DNA of 10,923 nt from a bacterium UBP18_UBA7526 (GCA_002478245.1 DLMW01000015.1:11324-22246), one strand, 5' to 3'. Positions 1 to 6,656 are shown, counted from the first letter of the stretch. The notes: generated by a model from the letters alone, not told the origin. Program-made: numbers and translations.

Positions 1-173
1 GCCAGTCTAACATCCTCTTCGTTTGCCTTAAGGATCCCTTTCTCAGCCTTAAGGAGTCTTCCTGCCATATCCTTCAGGATGCTATTCTTAGTAGAGGTAG
101 AGAGCCTGGCCAATTCTTCCTTTGCCCTCCTGGCCCTCTGGGCCATACTTATCATCCCATTCTTAATAGACAT
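1..173 (-). CDS. proA: Glutamate-5-semialdehyde dehydrogenase (gamma-glutamyl phosphate reductase), N-terminal part
   Basis: ProA is the cytoplasmic NADPH-dependent enzyme that reduces gamma-glutamyl phosphate to glutamate-5-semialdehyde, the second step of proline synthesis. Only the first 57 codons are in the window; the gene continues past base 1. The visible protein contains MAQRARRAKEELARLST at residues 10-26, then a helical stretch with KNSILKDMAGRLL and ILKANEEDV, which is the usual ProA N-terminus (family members start close to MAxxAR and have ILxAN about 40 residues later). I chose the ATG at 173 because AAGGTG lies 5 bases upstream, overlapping the proB stop region. In-frame ATGs at 155 and 146 are alternatives, and 146 gives the more typical family start. 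The gene begins 9 bases after the proB stop, so the two are surely cotranscribed and probably translationally coupled. Confidence 0.9.
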   Translation of the reverse strand, partial: MSIKNGMISMAQRARRAKEELARLSTSTKNSILKDMAGRLLKAEKGILKANEEDVRL

Positions 174-182
174 TCCAACACC

Positions 183-1289
183 TTAGAGGATGACCAGATT
201 GTCCCTATGGATGATCTCATCGTAATCCTTATATCCCAGGACATCCTCTATCTGGGAGGTCTTCTTCCCCTTTATCTTCTCTATCTCGCTTGAGGAGTAG
301 GAGGCTATTCCCCGGGCAAACTCCCTATTCTCCTCATCAATGATACTCACCCCATCCCCTATAGAGAACTCACCCTTAACCTCCAGGATCCCAGAGGGAA
401 GGAGGCTCTTGCCTCTTTTAGAGACGGCCTCCTTAGCTCCCTCATCTACCTTTATCTTTCCAGAAAGGGGGAGACCGAAGGCGATCCATCTCTTCCGCGA
501 CTTGAGCCTCTCCTTAGGGAGGAAGAGGGTCCCCAGCCGCTCCCCAGCCAAAAGCCTCTTGACCACATCCCTCACCCTTCCATCAGCGATGACCATGGCT
601 ATCCCAGAGGAGCGGGCGATCTTGGCCGCCCGGAGTTTGGTCACCATCCCTCCCGTTCCCCTTAAGGTTCCCGAGCCGGAGGCCATCCTTTCCAACTGGG
701 GAGTGACCTCGGATACCTCCTCTATGAACTTAGCCTCTTTTCTTTTGGGATCTGAGGTATATAACCCCCTGGTATCTGTCAGGATGATGAGTAGATCGGC
801 CTCCACCTTACTGGCTACTAAGGCAGATAAGGTATCGTTATCTCCAAACTTTATCTCATCCACGGCCACGGTATCGTTCTCATTGACGATGGGGATGGCC
901 TTATAATCCAGGAGGGTTAAGAAGGTATTTCGCGCATTGAGGTACCTCTCCCTATTCTGAATATCCTCAGAGGTTAATAGGACCTGGGCTACCAGGCAGC
1001 CCCTCTTCTTGAAGAGCTTTTCATATATCCCCATTAAGAGGTTCTGGCCGATGGCTGCTGCGGCCTGCTTCTGAGGCATGGTGGTGAGTCTTTTTAAGCC
1101 CAGTCTCCCCATTCCGCAAGCAATGGCGCCAGAGGTGACCAGGATGATTTCCTTATCCTCCTTCTGTAAAGAGGCTAATTGATCTACGATCCCCTCCATC
1201 CTCTTGAGATTCAGTCTCCTCTTCTCTGTTAAGAGGCTGGAACCCACCTTAACCACGATACGTCTTACCTTTGAGAAGTCTCTCTCCAT
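183..1289 (-). CDS. proB: Glutamate 5-kinase with C-terminal PUA domain
   Basis: ProB phosphorylates L-glutamate with ATP to gamma-glutamyl phosphate, the first and normally proline-inhibited step of proline synthesis, in the cytoplasm. The 368-residue protein has the amino-acid-kinase fold at about residues 8-258: VKVGSSLL (13-20) at the nucleotide/phosphate site, VTSGAIACG (51-59), VNENDTV (135-141), FGDND (148-152) and GTGGMVTK (211-218). A PUA domain covers about 270-355 (GDGVSI near 311-316, then RGIASYSS). This two-domain layout and the length match full-length bacterial ProB of about 370 residues. The ATG at 1289 is preceded by AGGGAG 7 bases upstream. proA follows after 9 bases. The 74-base gap to obgE holds repeat words and a weak candidate promoter, so proBA may have some transcription of its own. 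All key motifs are intact. Confidence 0.97.
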   Translation of the reverse strand: MERDFSKVRRIVVKVGSSLLTEKRRLNLKRMEGIVDQLASLQKEDKEIILVTSGAIACGMGRLGLKRLTTMPQKQAAAAIGQNLLMGIYEKLFKKRGCLVAQVLLTSEDIQNRERYLNARNTFLTLLDYKAIPIVNENDTVAVDEIKFGDNDTLSALVASKVEADLLIILTDTRGLYTSDPKRKEAKFIEEVSEVTPQLERMASGSGTLRGTGGMVTKLRAAKIARSSGIAMVIADGRVRDVVKRLLAGERLGTLFLPKERLKSRKRWIAFGLPLSGKIKVDEGAKEAVSKRGKSLLPSGILEVKGEFSIGDGVSIIDEENREFARGIASYSSSEIEKIKGKKTSQIEDVLGYKDYDEIIHRDNLVIL

Positions 1290-1309
1290 CGGTTACTCCC
1301 TTCGATCAC

Positions 1310-1326
1310 GAGTAAGAAAGTAGAAA
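1310..1326. repeat. Dispersed 17-bp intergenic repeat word, copy 1
   Basis: GAGTAAGAAAGTAGAAA in the obg-proB gap is identical, in inverted orientation, to 6963-6979 in the pbp2-rodA gap. It is followed by an AT-rich stretch (TTTTGCATTTTTCAATTTTC) and then, at the end of obg (1360-1373), by CTGCTCACTTTCCC, which also recurs at the end of the pbp2 gene (7011-7024). Two unrelated gaps therefore share several words, which points to a dispersed repeat family and not to chance. Confidence 0.6.
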
Positions 1327-1345
1327 GTAATTTTGCATTTTTCAA
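1317..1345 (-). promoter_or_regulatory. Weak candidate promoter ahead of proB
   Basis: On the minus strand TTGAAA (1345-1340) is separated by exactly 17 bases from TACTTT (1322-1317), and proB starts about 28 bases further on. The -35 box matches 5 of 6 consensus positions but the -10 box only 3 of 6. The segment is AT-rich and consists of repeat-like sequence, so chance similarity is quite possible. Read-through from the rplU promoter may be the main source of proB mRNA. Confidence 0.22.
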
Positions 1346-1363
1346 TTTTCATTGATTCTCTGC

Positions 1364-2362
1364 TCACTTTCCCAGTCTCTCCATCTCCCTTGCTATTGCC
1401 CTTTTTAACTCCCCTCTTCCCTCGCCTGTTAAAGCAGAGATAGGATATACCTTGTATCCCTGGCCTCTGAGCTCTCTTTGGAACCGGGGGAAGTTCTCCC
1501 TGGCCTCTCTTAAATCCATCTTATTCGCCACCACGATCTGAGGCCTCTCAAAAAGCAGGGGATCGTAGGCCCTAAGCTCCTCATTTATTGCCTGGAAGTT
1601 GGAGAGGGGAGGATTCCCTTCATAGCCTGTGAGATCAACGATGTGGATGAGGAGCCTGGTCCTCTCTATGTGGCGCAGGAAGTCATCTCCTAATCCCTTC
1701 CCTCTATGGGCACCCTCAATCAGACCCGGAACATCGGCCAGGGTAAACTCCCTTCCCCTATAAGAAACAACCCCCAGGTTGGGAGAAAGGGTGGTGAAGG
1801 GATAGGGGGCGATCTTTGGTCGAGCGCGAGTGAGGGAGGCCAAAAGGGTTGACTTCCCACTATTGGGATAGCCGACCAGTCCCACATCGGCAATTAATTT
1901 TAACTCTAATTCTAATTCCCTCTCCTCGCCTGCCTCTCCTTCCTCTGCAAAGCGGGGGGCAGGGTTCAGAGAGGAAGCAAGGGAGGCATTCCCCTTTCCC
2001 CCTCTCCCTCCCTGAGCGATCAGTATTCTCTGACCAGGTTCTATTAGATCGACAACGAATTCCTTACTCTTTCTATTCTTTACTACCGTTCCTGGAGGAA
2101 CCTTAATGATCAGATCCTCTCCCTTCTTCCCGCTCTTCCTCTTCCCCTTTCCATGGGCCCCGTTTCTTGCTCTATAGTGAGGGTGATAACGAAGGTCGAT
2201 TAATGTCCTAAGCCTCTTATTCACCTCTAAGAAGATACTTCCTCCCCTTCCTCCATCTCCCCCATCCGGACCACCGCGGCGGTGCTTCTGGCGGGCGAAG
2301 GCGATACAGCCATTTCCCCCATTGCCTGCCTTGGCAAAGATAGTTACCCGATCAATGAACAT
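1364..2362 (-). CDS. obgE: Obg/CgtA family GTPase, ribosome assembly
   Basis: Obg is a cytoplasmic GTPase that binds the 50S subunit during late assembly and links ribosome maturation to growth and stress. The 332-residue protein shows the glycine-rich Obg fold first (residues 1-158: GNGGNG at 13-18, GGPDGGDGGRGG at 30-41, GGRGGKGN at 118-125). The G domain follows, with P-loop GYPNSGKS (164-171), switch threonines FTTLSPNLG (189-197), DVPGLIEGAH (210-219), NKMD (280-283) and SALTGEG (309-315). It ends soon after, so the C-terminal OCT domain found in some Firmicutes Obg proteins and the acidic tail of the E. coli protein are absent; this short form is common. The ATG at 2362 has only a weak upstream purine stretch (AGAGAGAG). 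It lies 56 bases after rpmA, the classic rplU-rpmA-obg neighbourhood. The TGA stop falls in a word (GGGAAAGTGAGCAG) also found at the end of pbp2. Confidence 0.97.
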   Translation of the reverse strand: MFIDRVTIFAKAGNGGNGCIAFARQKHRRGGPDGGDGGRGGSIFLEVNKRLRTLIDLRYHPHYRARNGAHGKGKRKSGKKGEDLIIKVPPGTVVKNRKSKEFVVDLIEPGQRILIAQGGRGGKGNASLASSLNPAPRFAEEGEAGEERELELELKLIADVGLVGYPNSGKSTLLASLTRARPKIAPYPFTTLSPNLGVVSYRGREFTLADVPGLIEGAHRGKGLGDDFLRHIERTRLLIHIVDLTGYEGNPPLSNFQAINEELRAYDPLLFERPQIVVANKMDLREARENFPRFQRELRGQGYKVYPISALTGEGRGELKRAIAREMERLGK

Positions 2363-2372
2363 ACTCTCTCTA

Positions 2373-2391
2373 CGGATAGTAATATTAGCCG
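2373..2391. other. Imperfect 19-bp palindrome in rpmA-obg gap
   Basis: CGGATAGTAATATTAGCCG can pair with itself around a central A, with one mismatch and one G-T pair. It lies 11 bases ahead of the obgE start codon. In RNA it would be short and AU-rich and there is no T run, so it is not a terminator; an operator or a translational effect on obgE is possible but unproven. Confidence 0.25.
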
Positions 2392-2418
2392 GACGTAGTA
2401 ACCATTATCCTTCCCTTC

Positions 2419-2685
2419 TTAGTGGGTCATTCTGAGGGAGGGATAGACAGAGATCCTCTTCCTCTCCCCACTTCTCTCAAAGGAAACAAAACCATCCATC
2501 AGAGCGAAGAGGGTATCATCCCTTCCCAGGCCAACGTTCAAACCCGGGCGAAATCTCGTTCCCCTCTGTCTGACAATAATGGCGCCTGCCCGGACCCTCT
2601 GGCCGCAAGCGGTCTTGATCCCCAACCTCTGGGAAGCGGAATCCCTTCCGTTCCTTGAGGCGCCCATTCCCTTCTTATGTGCCAT
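2419..2685 (-). CDS. rpmA: 50S ribosomal protein L27
   Basis: L27 is a small basic protein of the large ribosomal subunit whose N-terminal tail reaches toward the peptidyl-transferase centre. The 88-residue product starts MAHKKGMGASRNGRDS and continues with QRLGIK, GAIIVRQRGTRFRPG and VGLGRDDTLFAL, which together cover the family signature with no gap. The ATG at 2685 is preceded by a very strong Shine-Dalgarno sequence (GGGAGGAG, 3 bases from the start). The protein starts directly at the mature MAHKKG end and lacks the N-terminal extension that Firmicutes L27 carries and that the protease Prp removes. Consistently, no prp gene lies between rplU and rpmA. The gene is 143 bases downstream of rplU and 56 bases upstream of obgE, and is almost certainly cotranscribed with both. 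Confidence 0.98.
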   Translation of the reverse strand: MAHKKGMGASRNGRDSASQRLGIKTACGQRVRAGAIIVRQRGTRFRPGLNVGLGRDDTLFALMDGFVSFERSGERKRISVYPSLRMTH

Positions 2686-2752
2686 AATCTCCTCCCTTAT
2701 AGATTAGAGGTTTACCGTACCAAGGAACAGTTTCGCTATAGTTCGAGGTAAC

Positions 2753-2769
2753 GACCACTTTTAGTGGCC
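2753..2769 (-). other. Short hairpin in the rplU-rpmA gap
   Basis: On the transcribed strand GGCCACT and AGTGGTC (7 bp, one G-U pair) flank an AAA loop. The hairpin lies in a 143-base noncoding gap between two ribosomal protein genes whose products are needed in equal amounts. No U run follows, so it is not an intrinsic terminator. It could be an mRNA processing or stability element, or the scar of a lost gene. The rest of this gap shows nothing else that I recognise apart from the rpmA ribosome binding site. Confidence 0.4.
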
Positions 2770-2817
2770 TTGAGTTCGGAGTATGGCCTTCGGTATCTGT
2801 CTTTGTCGGAGGACTTT

Positions 2818-2833
2818 CTGTAGACTGGTTACT
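2818..2833. repeat. 16-bp gene-end repeat word at the rplU stop
   Basis: CTGTAGACTGGTTACT (plus strand) matches CTGTAAACTGGTTACT at the end of pbp2 (6985-7000) at 15 of 16 positions. In both copies the TAA stop codon of the minus-strand gene falls at the same three positions of the word. The two genes are unrelated, so the repeat itself appears to supply the stop. Confidence 0.6.
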
Positions 2834-3143
2834 TTACAATAATCTCTTTAATGAGTAGTTTAGTATAATCCTGGCGATGACCGGCCTTTCTTCTATAGCC
2901 TTTCCTCCTCTTGAACTTGCCGATGACTATCTTCTTCCCCCTCCCCTGCTCCTTAACCTCTGCGATCACCCTTGCCCCAGAGAGAAAGGGTTTTCCCAGC
3001 AGGATTTTATCTTCGTCTTTAATCAGGAGAACTTCCCTTAGCTCTATCTTCTCTCCCACCTTGGAGCCTATTCTCTCTATGCGAACAGTATCTCCAACCG
3101 CTACCTTATACTGGCTGGCCCCACTCTGGACAATAGCATACAT
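2829..3143 (-). CDS. rplU: 50S ribosomal protein L21
   Basis: L21 is an early-assembling protein of the 50S subunit that binds 23S rRNA. From the ATG at 3143 the product is 104 residues, the normal length, and begins MYAIVQSGASQYKVAVGD. The C-terminal third carries the family signature KFKRRKGYRRKAGHRQDYT, followed by LLIKEI. The reading frame stays open upstream to an ATG at 3155 and a TTG at 3158. I prefer 3143 because GGGAG sits 5 bases before it, family members start at MYAI, and the predicted transcription start is too close to the upstream codons. The gene follows DUF2344 by 54 bases and has its own strong promoter, so it appears to lead the rplU-rpmA-obg-proB-proA transcript. Its stop codon lies inside a repeat word shared with pbp2. 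No L21 leader structure fits in the roughly 20-base untranslated region. Confidence 0.97.
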   Translation of the reverse strand: MYAIVQSGASQYKVAVGDTVRIERIGSKVGEKIELREVLLIKDEDKILLGKPFLSGARVIAEVKEQGRGKKIVIGKFKRRKGYRRKAGHRQDYTKLLIKEIIVK

Positions 3144-3148
3144 CTTCG

Positions 3149-3153
3149 CTCCC
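3149..3153 (-). promoter_or_regulatory. Ribosome binding site deciding the rplU start
   Basis: GGGAG lies 5 bases upstream of the ATG at 3143. It falls inside the coding region if the in-frame ATG at 3155 or TTG at 3158 were used, so it argues for the shorter, family-typical L21. Confidence 0.75.
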
Positions 3154-3172
3154 ATCAAAGATTCAAGACCTT

Positions 3173-3201
3173 AAAATATCACAGATTGGGAAATTTGTCA
3201 A
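3173..3201 (-). promoter_or_regulatory. Sigma70-type promoter for rplU-rpmA-obg-proBA
   Basis: On the minus strand a perfect -35 box TTGACA (3201-3196) is followed, after exactly 17 bases, by TATTTT (3178-3173; 4 of 6 matches). A TG one base before it forms an extended -10 motif. Transcription should start near 3163-3166, about 20 bases ahead of the rplU ATG and next to its GGGAG ribosome binding site. The TGA stop codon of the DUF2344 gene (3200-3198) lies within the -35 box. This is the best promoter I see in the window, and it sits exactly where the radical SAM pair ends and the ribosomal operon begins. Confidence 0.75.
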
Positions 3202-3830
3202 ATCCTGAGCAGGTCTTTTCGTTCTATGGAAAGTTTTAAGGTCTCCTCCCGGCTTAGATTTAAGAGGGCCCTTACCACCTCTTGGGGTCTTACCTCTATC
3301 CTAAGAAGCATCCTTAGGGTAGAGTCCTTTAGTTCTAATTCCAGAATCGATGGCCGGATATCGATCTCCTTTATTCCCTTCGGGGTCTCTCTTTTGATGA
3401 GGATCTCTCTTCGCTTTAAAAGATCCTGGATCCTGGATCCTAGATCCTGGATCCTGTTTAAGGGGAGCTTTGCTTCATACTCTGCACAATTGAAGGTGGC
3501 CATCAAGGATCTGCTCTTGAGGGGGATGATCTCGGCCTCTTTGATTTCTAAACCAGGGGGGAGTTCTCTATTCAATCTCTCCTCTAACTCCTTGGGGTTA
3601 ATGAAGACGGAAAATTCTATATCAGCATACTCGCCCTTGCTCGTCAACCCTAAAGGAAGAGGGGGACTAAAACTGATCTTCTCCCGGGGCACAAAGCCTT
3701 CGGAAAAGGACACGGGCAGCCTGGCCCTCCTCATTGCCCGGGTGAAGACCTGCACCATATCGAGATGGGAGACGAACCTTATCTCTTCTCCCTTAGTAAA
3801 TTTAATGCGGATCTTCTCTTTATTCTCCAC
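3198..3830 (-). CDS. TIGR03936/DUF2344 radical SAM-associated protein
   Basis: This protein belongs to the family found next to, or fused behind, TIGR03960-type radical SAM proteins; the biochemical function is unknown to me. The 210 residues open with a typical block: IRIKFTKGEEIRFVSHLD (7-24), RAMRRARLPVSFSEGF (31-46), and SFSPPLPLGLTSKGEYADIEF (53-73) with FINPKELEERLN after it. The start is a GTG at 3830 with AGGAG 5 bases upstream; it overlaps the end of the radical SAM gene by 11 bases, so the two are translationally coupled and should act together. Residues 126-137 (RIQDLGSRIQDL) are encoded by five tandem copies of a GATCCTG heptamer, in a position that looks like a variable linker. 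The TGA stop forms part of the rplU promoter -35 box. Length is normal for the stand-alone form. Confidence 0.9.
   Translation of the reverse strand: MENKEKIRIKFTKGEEIRFVSHLDMVQVFTRAMRRARLPVSFSEGFVPREKISFSPPLPLGLTSKGEYADIEFSVFINPKELEERLNRELPPGLEIKEAEIIPLKSRSLMATFNCAEYEAKLPLNRIQDLGSRIQDLLKRREILIKRETPKGIKEIDIRPSILELELKDSTLRMLLRIEVRPQEVVRALLNLSREETLKLSIERKDLLRI
3422..3456. repeat. Five-copy heptanucleotide tandem repeat inside DUF2344 gene
   Basis: Plus-strand heptamers GATCCTG, GATCCTG, GATCCTA, GATCCTG, GATCCTG run without interruption from 3422 to 3456. The units contain GGATCC, so the whole array is also nearly self-complementary. Three units make 21 bases, giving a seven-residue protein period (RIQDLGS, then RIQDL). 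Gain or loss of one unit would shift the reading frame of the host gene. Confidence 0.95.
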
Positions 3831-5547
3831 CTGCTCTCCTATCTTCTTCCATTAGAAATTCCTTACCTATTCCAGCATCGATATGGTCCCAGGGCAGGAG
3901 TTCTCTATAATCTCGGCTTCTCTGGGCATAGAAGGAGGGATCGATATGGCATTCCCGAAAGGCCTCCTGCCAGAGGGGGAAGCTAAATTCTTCCCTCCAG
4001 CCATCGAACCTACACCCTTTCTGGTAAGCCCGCAAGAGCACTTCTCCCAAACGCCTGTCGCCCCTGGAGAAGACGGCCTCTAAGAGACTGGCCTCTGGGT
4101 CATGGGCCCGCACCTCAATCCTTCTGGGGATACTTCTCTTTAAATATGATATCTTCTCTTCCAATCCAGAGAGTTCCTCCTGCCCCCTCCACTGGAAGGG
4201 GGTATGGGCCTTGGGAACGAAGGGAGCCAGGGAGAGGCTCACCCGGGAAGGATGTCTCTTCTTTACCTCTCTGACTAGCTCAACGATGGCTACGATATCC
4301 TCCCTCCTCTCTCCCGGAAGACCGAGCATGAAGTATAATTTGAGGGGGCGACGGAAGGAGGAGATCCTTTCCACTGTCTCCAAGAACTCTTCCTCCTTCC
4401 AGGGTTTATTGATCACTTCTCTCAAAGGTTCTCTTGCTGCCTCTGGCGCTAAGGTAATGGAACCTTTCTTCAATTCCTTTTCTAAGGGAAGGGGGAAGGT
4501 GTCTACCCGAGAAGAAGGGAGGGAGAGGGAGATCCTATAGGGAGCGAGCCTTCCCCTTAGGGAGAGGATGAGTTCTTCCAGTCTTCTGTAATCCCCGATA
4601 TTTAAGGAAGAGAGGGAGAGCTCCTCATAGCCCGTGGCCTGAATGGCCTCAGTAGCCAGGGAAAGAAGGAGGTTGATATCCCTCTCCCTTGGTGGACGGT
4701 AGAGGATGCCTGCCTGGCAGAAGCGGCAACCCCTGCTACATCCTCTCCTGACCTCTAAAGCGATGCGGTCGTGGATGATATTGATAAAGGGAAGGATGAA
4801 CTTAGTGGGATGGTAGGCCTCATTTAGGTTAGGGACCACCCTTCTTTCGATCCTTTTGGGGATATCGCCTCTCTTTGGTTGGAAGGCCTTGATCGTTCCA
4901 CCTGAATGGTAAAAGACCTCGTAGAGGGAGGGGGTGTAGACCCCAGGCACTTTAGCTAACTTGACTAAGAGTTCTTCCTTTCCTTCCCCCTCTTTCTTGT
5001 GTTGAATTAGAGTCTGAGCGATCTCCAGAATCACCCCCTCCCCTTCCCCAATGACGAAACAATCCATAAAGTCCGCTAAGGGCTCCGGGTTATAGGCTCC
5101 GGGGCCACCAGCCATGATCAGGGGAAAGGCTTCCTTCCTCTCTCCGCTCTTCAAAGGAATGCCTGCCAAATCGAGCATACTTAAGATATTGGTATAGGTC
5201 AGTTCATACTGGAGGGAGAAGCCGATGACATCGAAGTCTTTGAGGAGGGTATGGGATTCGAGACTGAAGAGGGGGATCCTTTCTTTCTCCATTATCTTTT
5301 GGGCATCTACCCAGGGAGTATAGACCCTTTCGGCAACTATATTTTCTCTGCTGTTTAGAATATGGTAGAGAATCTTTAATCCCAGATGGGACATCCCCAC
5401 CTCATAGGTATCGGGAAAGGCTAAGGCGACCTTGAGCTCTACCTGGTCATGGTCCTTGTGGATGCTATTTATCTCATTCCCCAGATACCTGGCGGGCTTT
5501 GAGACCAAGGGAAGCATCCCTTCTATCTTTTCCTCTAAGGAAAACAT
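3820..5547 (-). CDS. TIGR03960-type radical SAM protein with B12-binding-like N-terminal domain
   Basis: This 575-residue protein is a radical SAM enzyme of uncharacterised substrate that travels with DUF2344. The N-terminal part (about 1-200) is a cobalamin-binding-like Rossmann region (VALAFPDTYEVGMSHLGL near 40-57, VIGFSLQYELTYTNIL near 107-122, MAGGPGAYNPEPL at 145-157, IGEGEG at 166-171) without the DxHxxG motif of true base-off B12 domains. The radical SAM core follows, with the cluster motif RGCSRGCRFCQAG (Cys270, Cys274, Cys277; CxxxCxxC), LSSLNIGDY, and TLAPEAAREPLREVINKP. The ATG at 5547 has AGAGGT 4 bases upstream and lies 25 bases after rodA, so the gene probably joins the rodA transcript. 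In many genomes this gene and DUF2344 are one fused protein; here they are separate and overlap by 11 bases. The position between rodA and rplU is widely conserved, but I cannot state the reaction. Confidence 0.93.
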   Translation of the reverse strand: MFSLEEKIEGMLPLVSKPARYLGNEINSIHKDHDQVELKVALAFPDTYEVGMSHLGLKILYHILNSRENIVAERVYTPWVDAQKIMEKERIPLFSLESHTLLKDFDVIGFSLQYELTYTNILSMLDLAGIPLKSGERKEAFPLIMAGGPGAYNPEPLADFMDCFVIGEGEGVILEIAQTLIQHKKEGEGKEELLVKLAKVPGVYTPSLYEVFYHSGGTIKAFQPKRGDIPKRIERRVVPNLNEAYHPTKFILPFINIIHDRIALEVRRGCSRGCRFCQAGILYRPPRERDINLLLSLATEAIQATGYEELSLSSLNIGDYRRLEELILSLRGRLAPYRISLSLPSSRVDTFPLPLEKELKKGSITLAPEAAREPLREVINKPWKEEEFLETVERISSFRRPLKLYFMLGLPGERREDIVAIVELVREVKKRHPSRVSLSLAPFVPKAHTPFQWRGQEELSGLEEKISYLKRSIPRRIEVRAHDPEASLLEAVFSRGDRRLGEVLLRAYQKGCRFDGWREEFSFPLWQEAFRECHIDPSFYAQRSRDYRELLPWDHIDAGIGKEFLMEEDRRAGGE

Positions 5548-5572
5548 GTTTACCTCTTTTCAGTTCGCATTC

Positions 5573-6637
5573 TTAAAACATAAACCTTCTCATTCTAATA
5601 TTGAGCAAGAAGCCAATCGAGACAAGGTCCATTACTAGGTGGCTTCCCCCATAAGAGAGGAAGGGAAGAGGGATTCCTGTGGCAGGCAGGATCCCGGTTG
5701 CCATACCGATATTGATTATTACCTGGCTGGCTAAGAAGATAGCCATCCCGGCTGCTAAGAGGGACCCCAACCTATCCTTGGCATGGAGGCTTATCTCAAT
5801 TGCCCGGATGATGAGGAAGAGATAGATTCCTAAGAGGAGAAGGGATCCCAAAAGCCCCCATTCCTCAGCAAAGGAGGAGAAGATGAAGTCAGTATGATGG
5901 CCGGGAAGGAAACTACTCTGGGTGCCCTTTAAGAATCCCTTTCCCAGGAAGCGGCCAGAACCGATGGCGATCTTAGACTGAATGACATTATAGCCCGCAC
6001 CTAAGGGGTCCCTGGCGGGATTTAGAAAGGTTAGGATCCTTCTCTTCTGATAGTCATGCAAGAGGAGCCGGGCTAAAGGGGAGGCGAGCAAGAGAAAGCC
6101 GGTCAGAAGAGAAAGATGCCTTATCCGGGCACCAGCGAGATAGAGAATAAGAAGCCCTAAAGGGAGAAAGAGAAGGGCGGTTCCCAGGTCAGGCTGAAGG
6201 GAGATGAGGAGAAAGGGAAAGGCAAGGACGATTAAGGAGATAATGAAATCTGGCCAAAGGATTTCCCCCTCTTTCCCGCCTAAGAACCGGACCAGAAGGA
6301 GAATGGTCGTTATCTTGGTAACCTCTGAGGGTTGAAAGTTGAAGGGACCGAGAGGAAGCCAGCGCCTAGCGCCCAGGGCCCAGTGGCCGAAGAAAAAAAG
6401 GGATAGAAGAAGGAAAAGGCTTCCCAGATAGAGAGGAAAGGCCCATCTCGTCCACCTATGGTAATCGATAGAGAAGACAATTATGAGAGCGAAGAGGCCC
6501 AGACCCAGGGAAGCGAACTGCTTCAGGTGATAGGGTTTTGCTGCGCTATAGATGGTCAGTATCCCTATTAGGCAGAGGATGAGGGTAATAGCCACCAGTG
6601 GCCAATCGAAGTTCTTTAAGAGCCTTCTATCAAACAT
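5573..6637 (-). CDS. rodA: RodA, SEDS-family peptidoglycan glycosyltransferase
   Basis: RodA polymerises lipid II into glycan strands and works with PBP2 and MreBCD to elongate the cell wall; it is a multispanning inner-membrane protein. The 354 residues are strongly hydrophobic, with about ten membrane segments beginning at residue 13. SEDS motifs are present: GARRWLPLGPFNFQPSE (89-105), LQPDLGTALLF (147-157), NPARDPLGAGYNVIQSKIAIGSG (206-228), PGHHTDFIFSSFAEEWG (245-261; Asp250 corresponds to the putative catalytic aspartate), and the C-terminal signature NIGMATGILPATGIPLPFLSYGGS (309-332). The ATG at 6637 has GGAG 6 bases upstream. It follows pbp2, as in most mre-mrd clusters, but across 358 bases of repeat-rich noncoding DNA. 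I call it RodA over FtsW because of the pbp2/mreBCD context. It is complete. Confidence 0.96.
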   Translation of the reverse strand: MFDRRLLKNFDWPLVAITLILCLIGILTIYSAAKPYHLKQFASLGLGLFALIIVFSIDYHRWTRWAFPLYLGSLFLLLSLFFFGHWALGARRWLPLGPFNFQPSEVTKITTILLLVRFLGGKEGEILWPDFIISLIVLAFPFLLISLQPDLGTALLFLPLGLLILYLAGARIRHLSLLTGFLLLASPLARLLLHDYQKRRILTFLNPARDPLGAGYNVIQSKIAIGSGRFLGKGFLKGTQSSFLPGHHTDFIFSSFAEEWGLLGSLLLLGIYLFLIIRAIEISLHAKDRLGSLLAAGMAIFLASQVIINIGMATGILPATGIPLPFLSYGGSHLVMDLVSIGFLLNIRMRRFMF

Positions 6638-6656
6638 TCCTTGCTCCGCTCGGATA

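Noticed and set aside
340..906. 188-codon plus-strand frame opposite proB
   Set aside because: It lies entirely antisense to a clear ProB with all motifs; its serine/proline-rich translation is typical of a shadow frame.
2690..2720. Promoter-like TTGGTA with TATAAG 16 bases downstream ahead of rpmA
   Set aside because: Transcription would start within or after the rpmA ribosome binding site, leaving the mRNA without it; rpmA is better explained by the rplU promoter.
2700..2770. tRNA-like words (GTTCGAGG) in the rplU-rpmA gap
   Set aside because: No acceptor, D-arm or anticodon stem can be formed around them at proper distances.
3422..3456. Possible CRISPR-like or minisatellite array
   Set aside because: Units are contiguous 7-mers without spacers and lie inside a coding frame; it is a microsatellite.
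3226..3855. 209-codon plus-strand frame opposite the DUF2344 gene
   Set aside because: Shadow of a conserved gene with a good overlap start; no ribosome binding site or recognisable domain.
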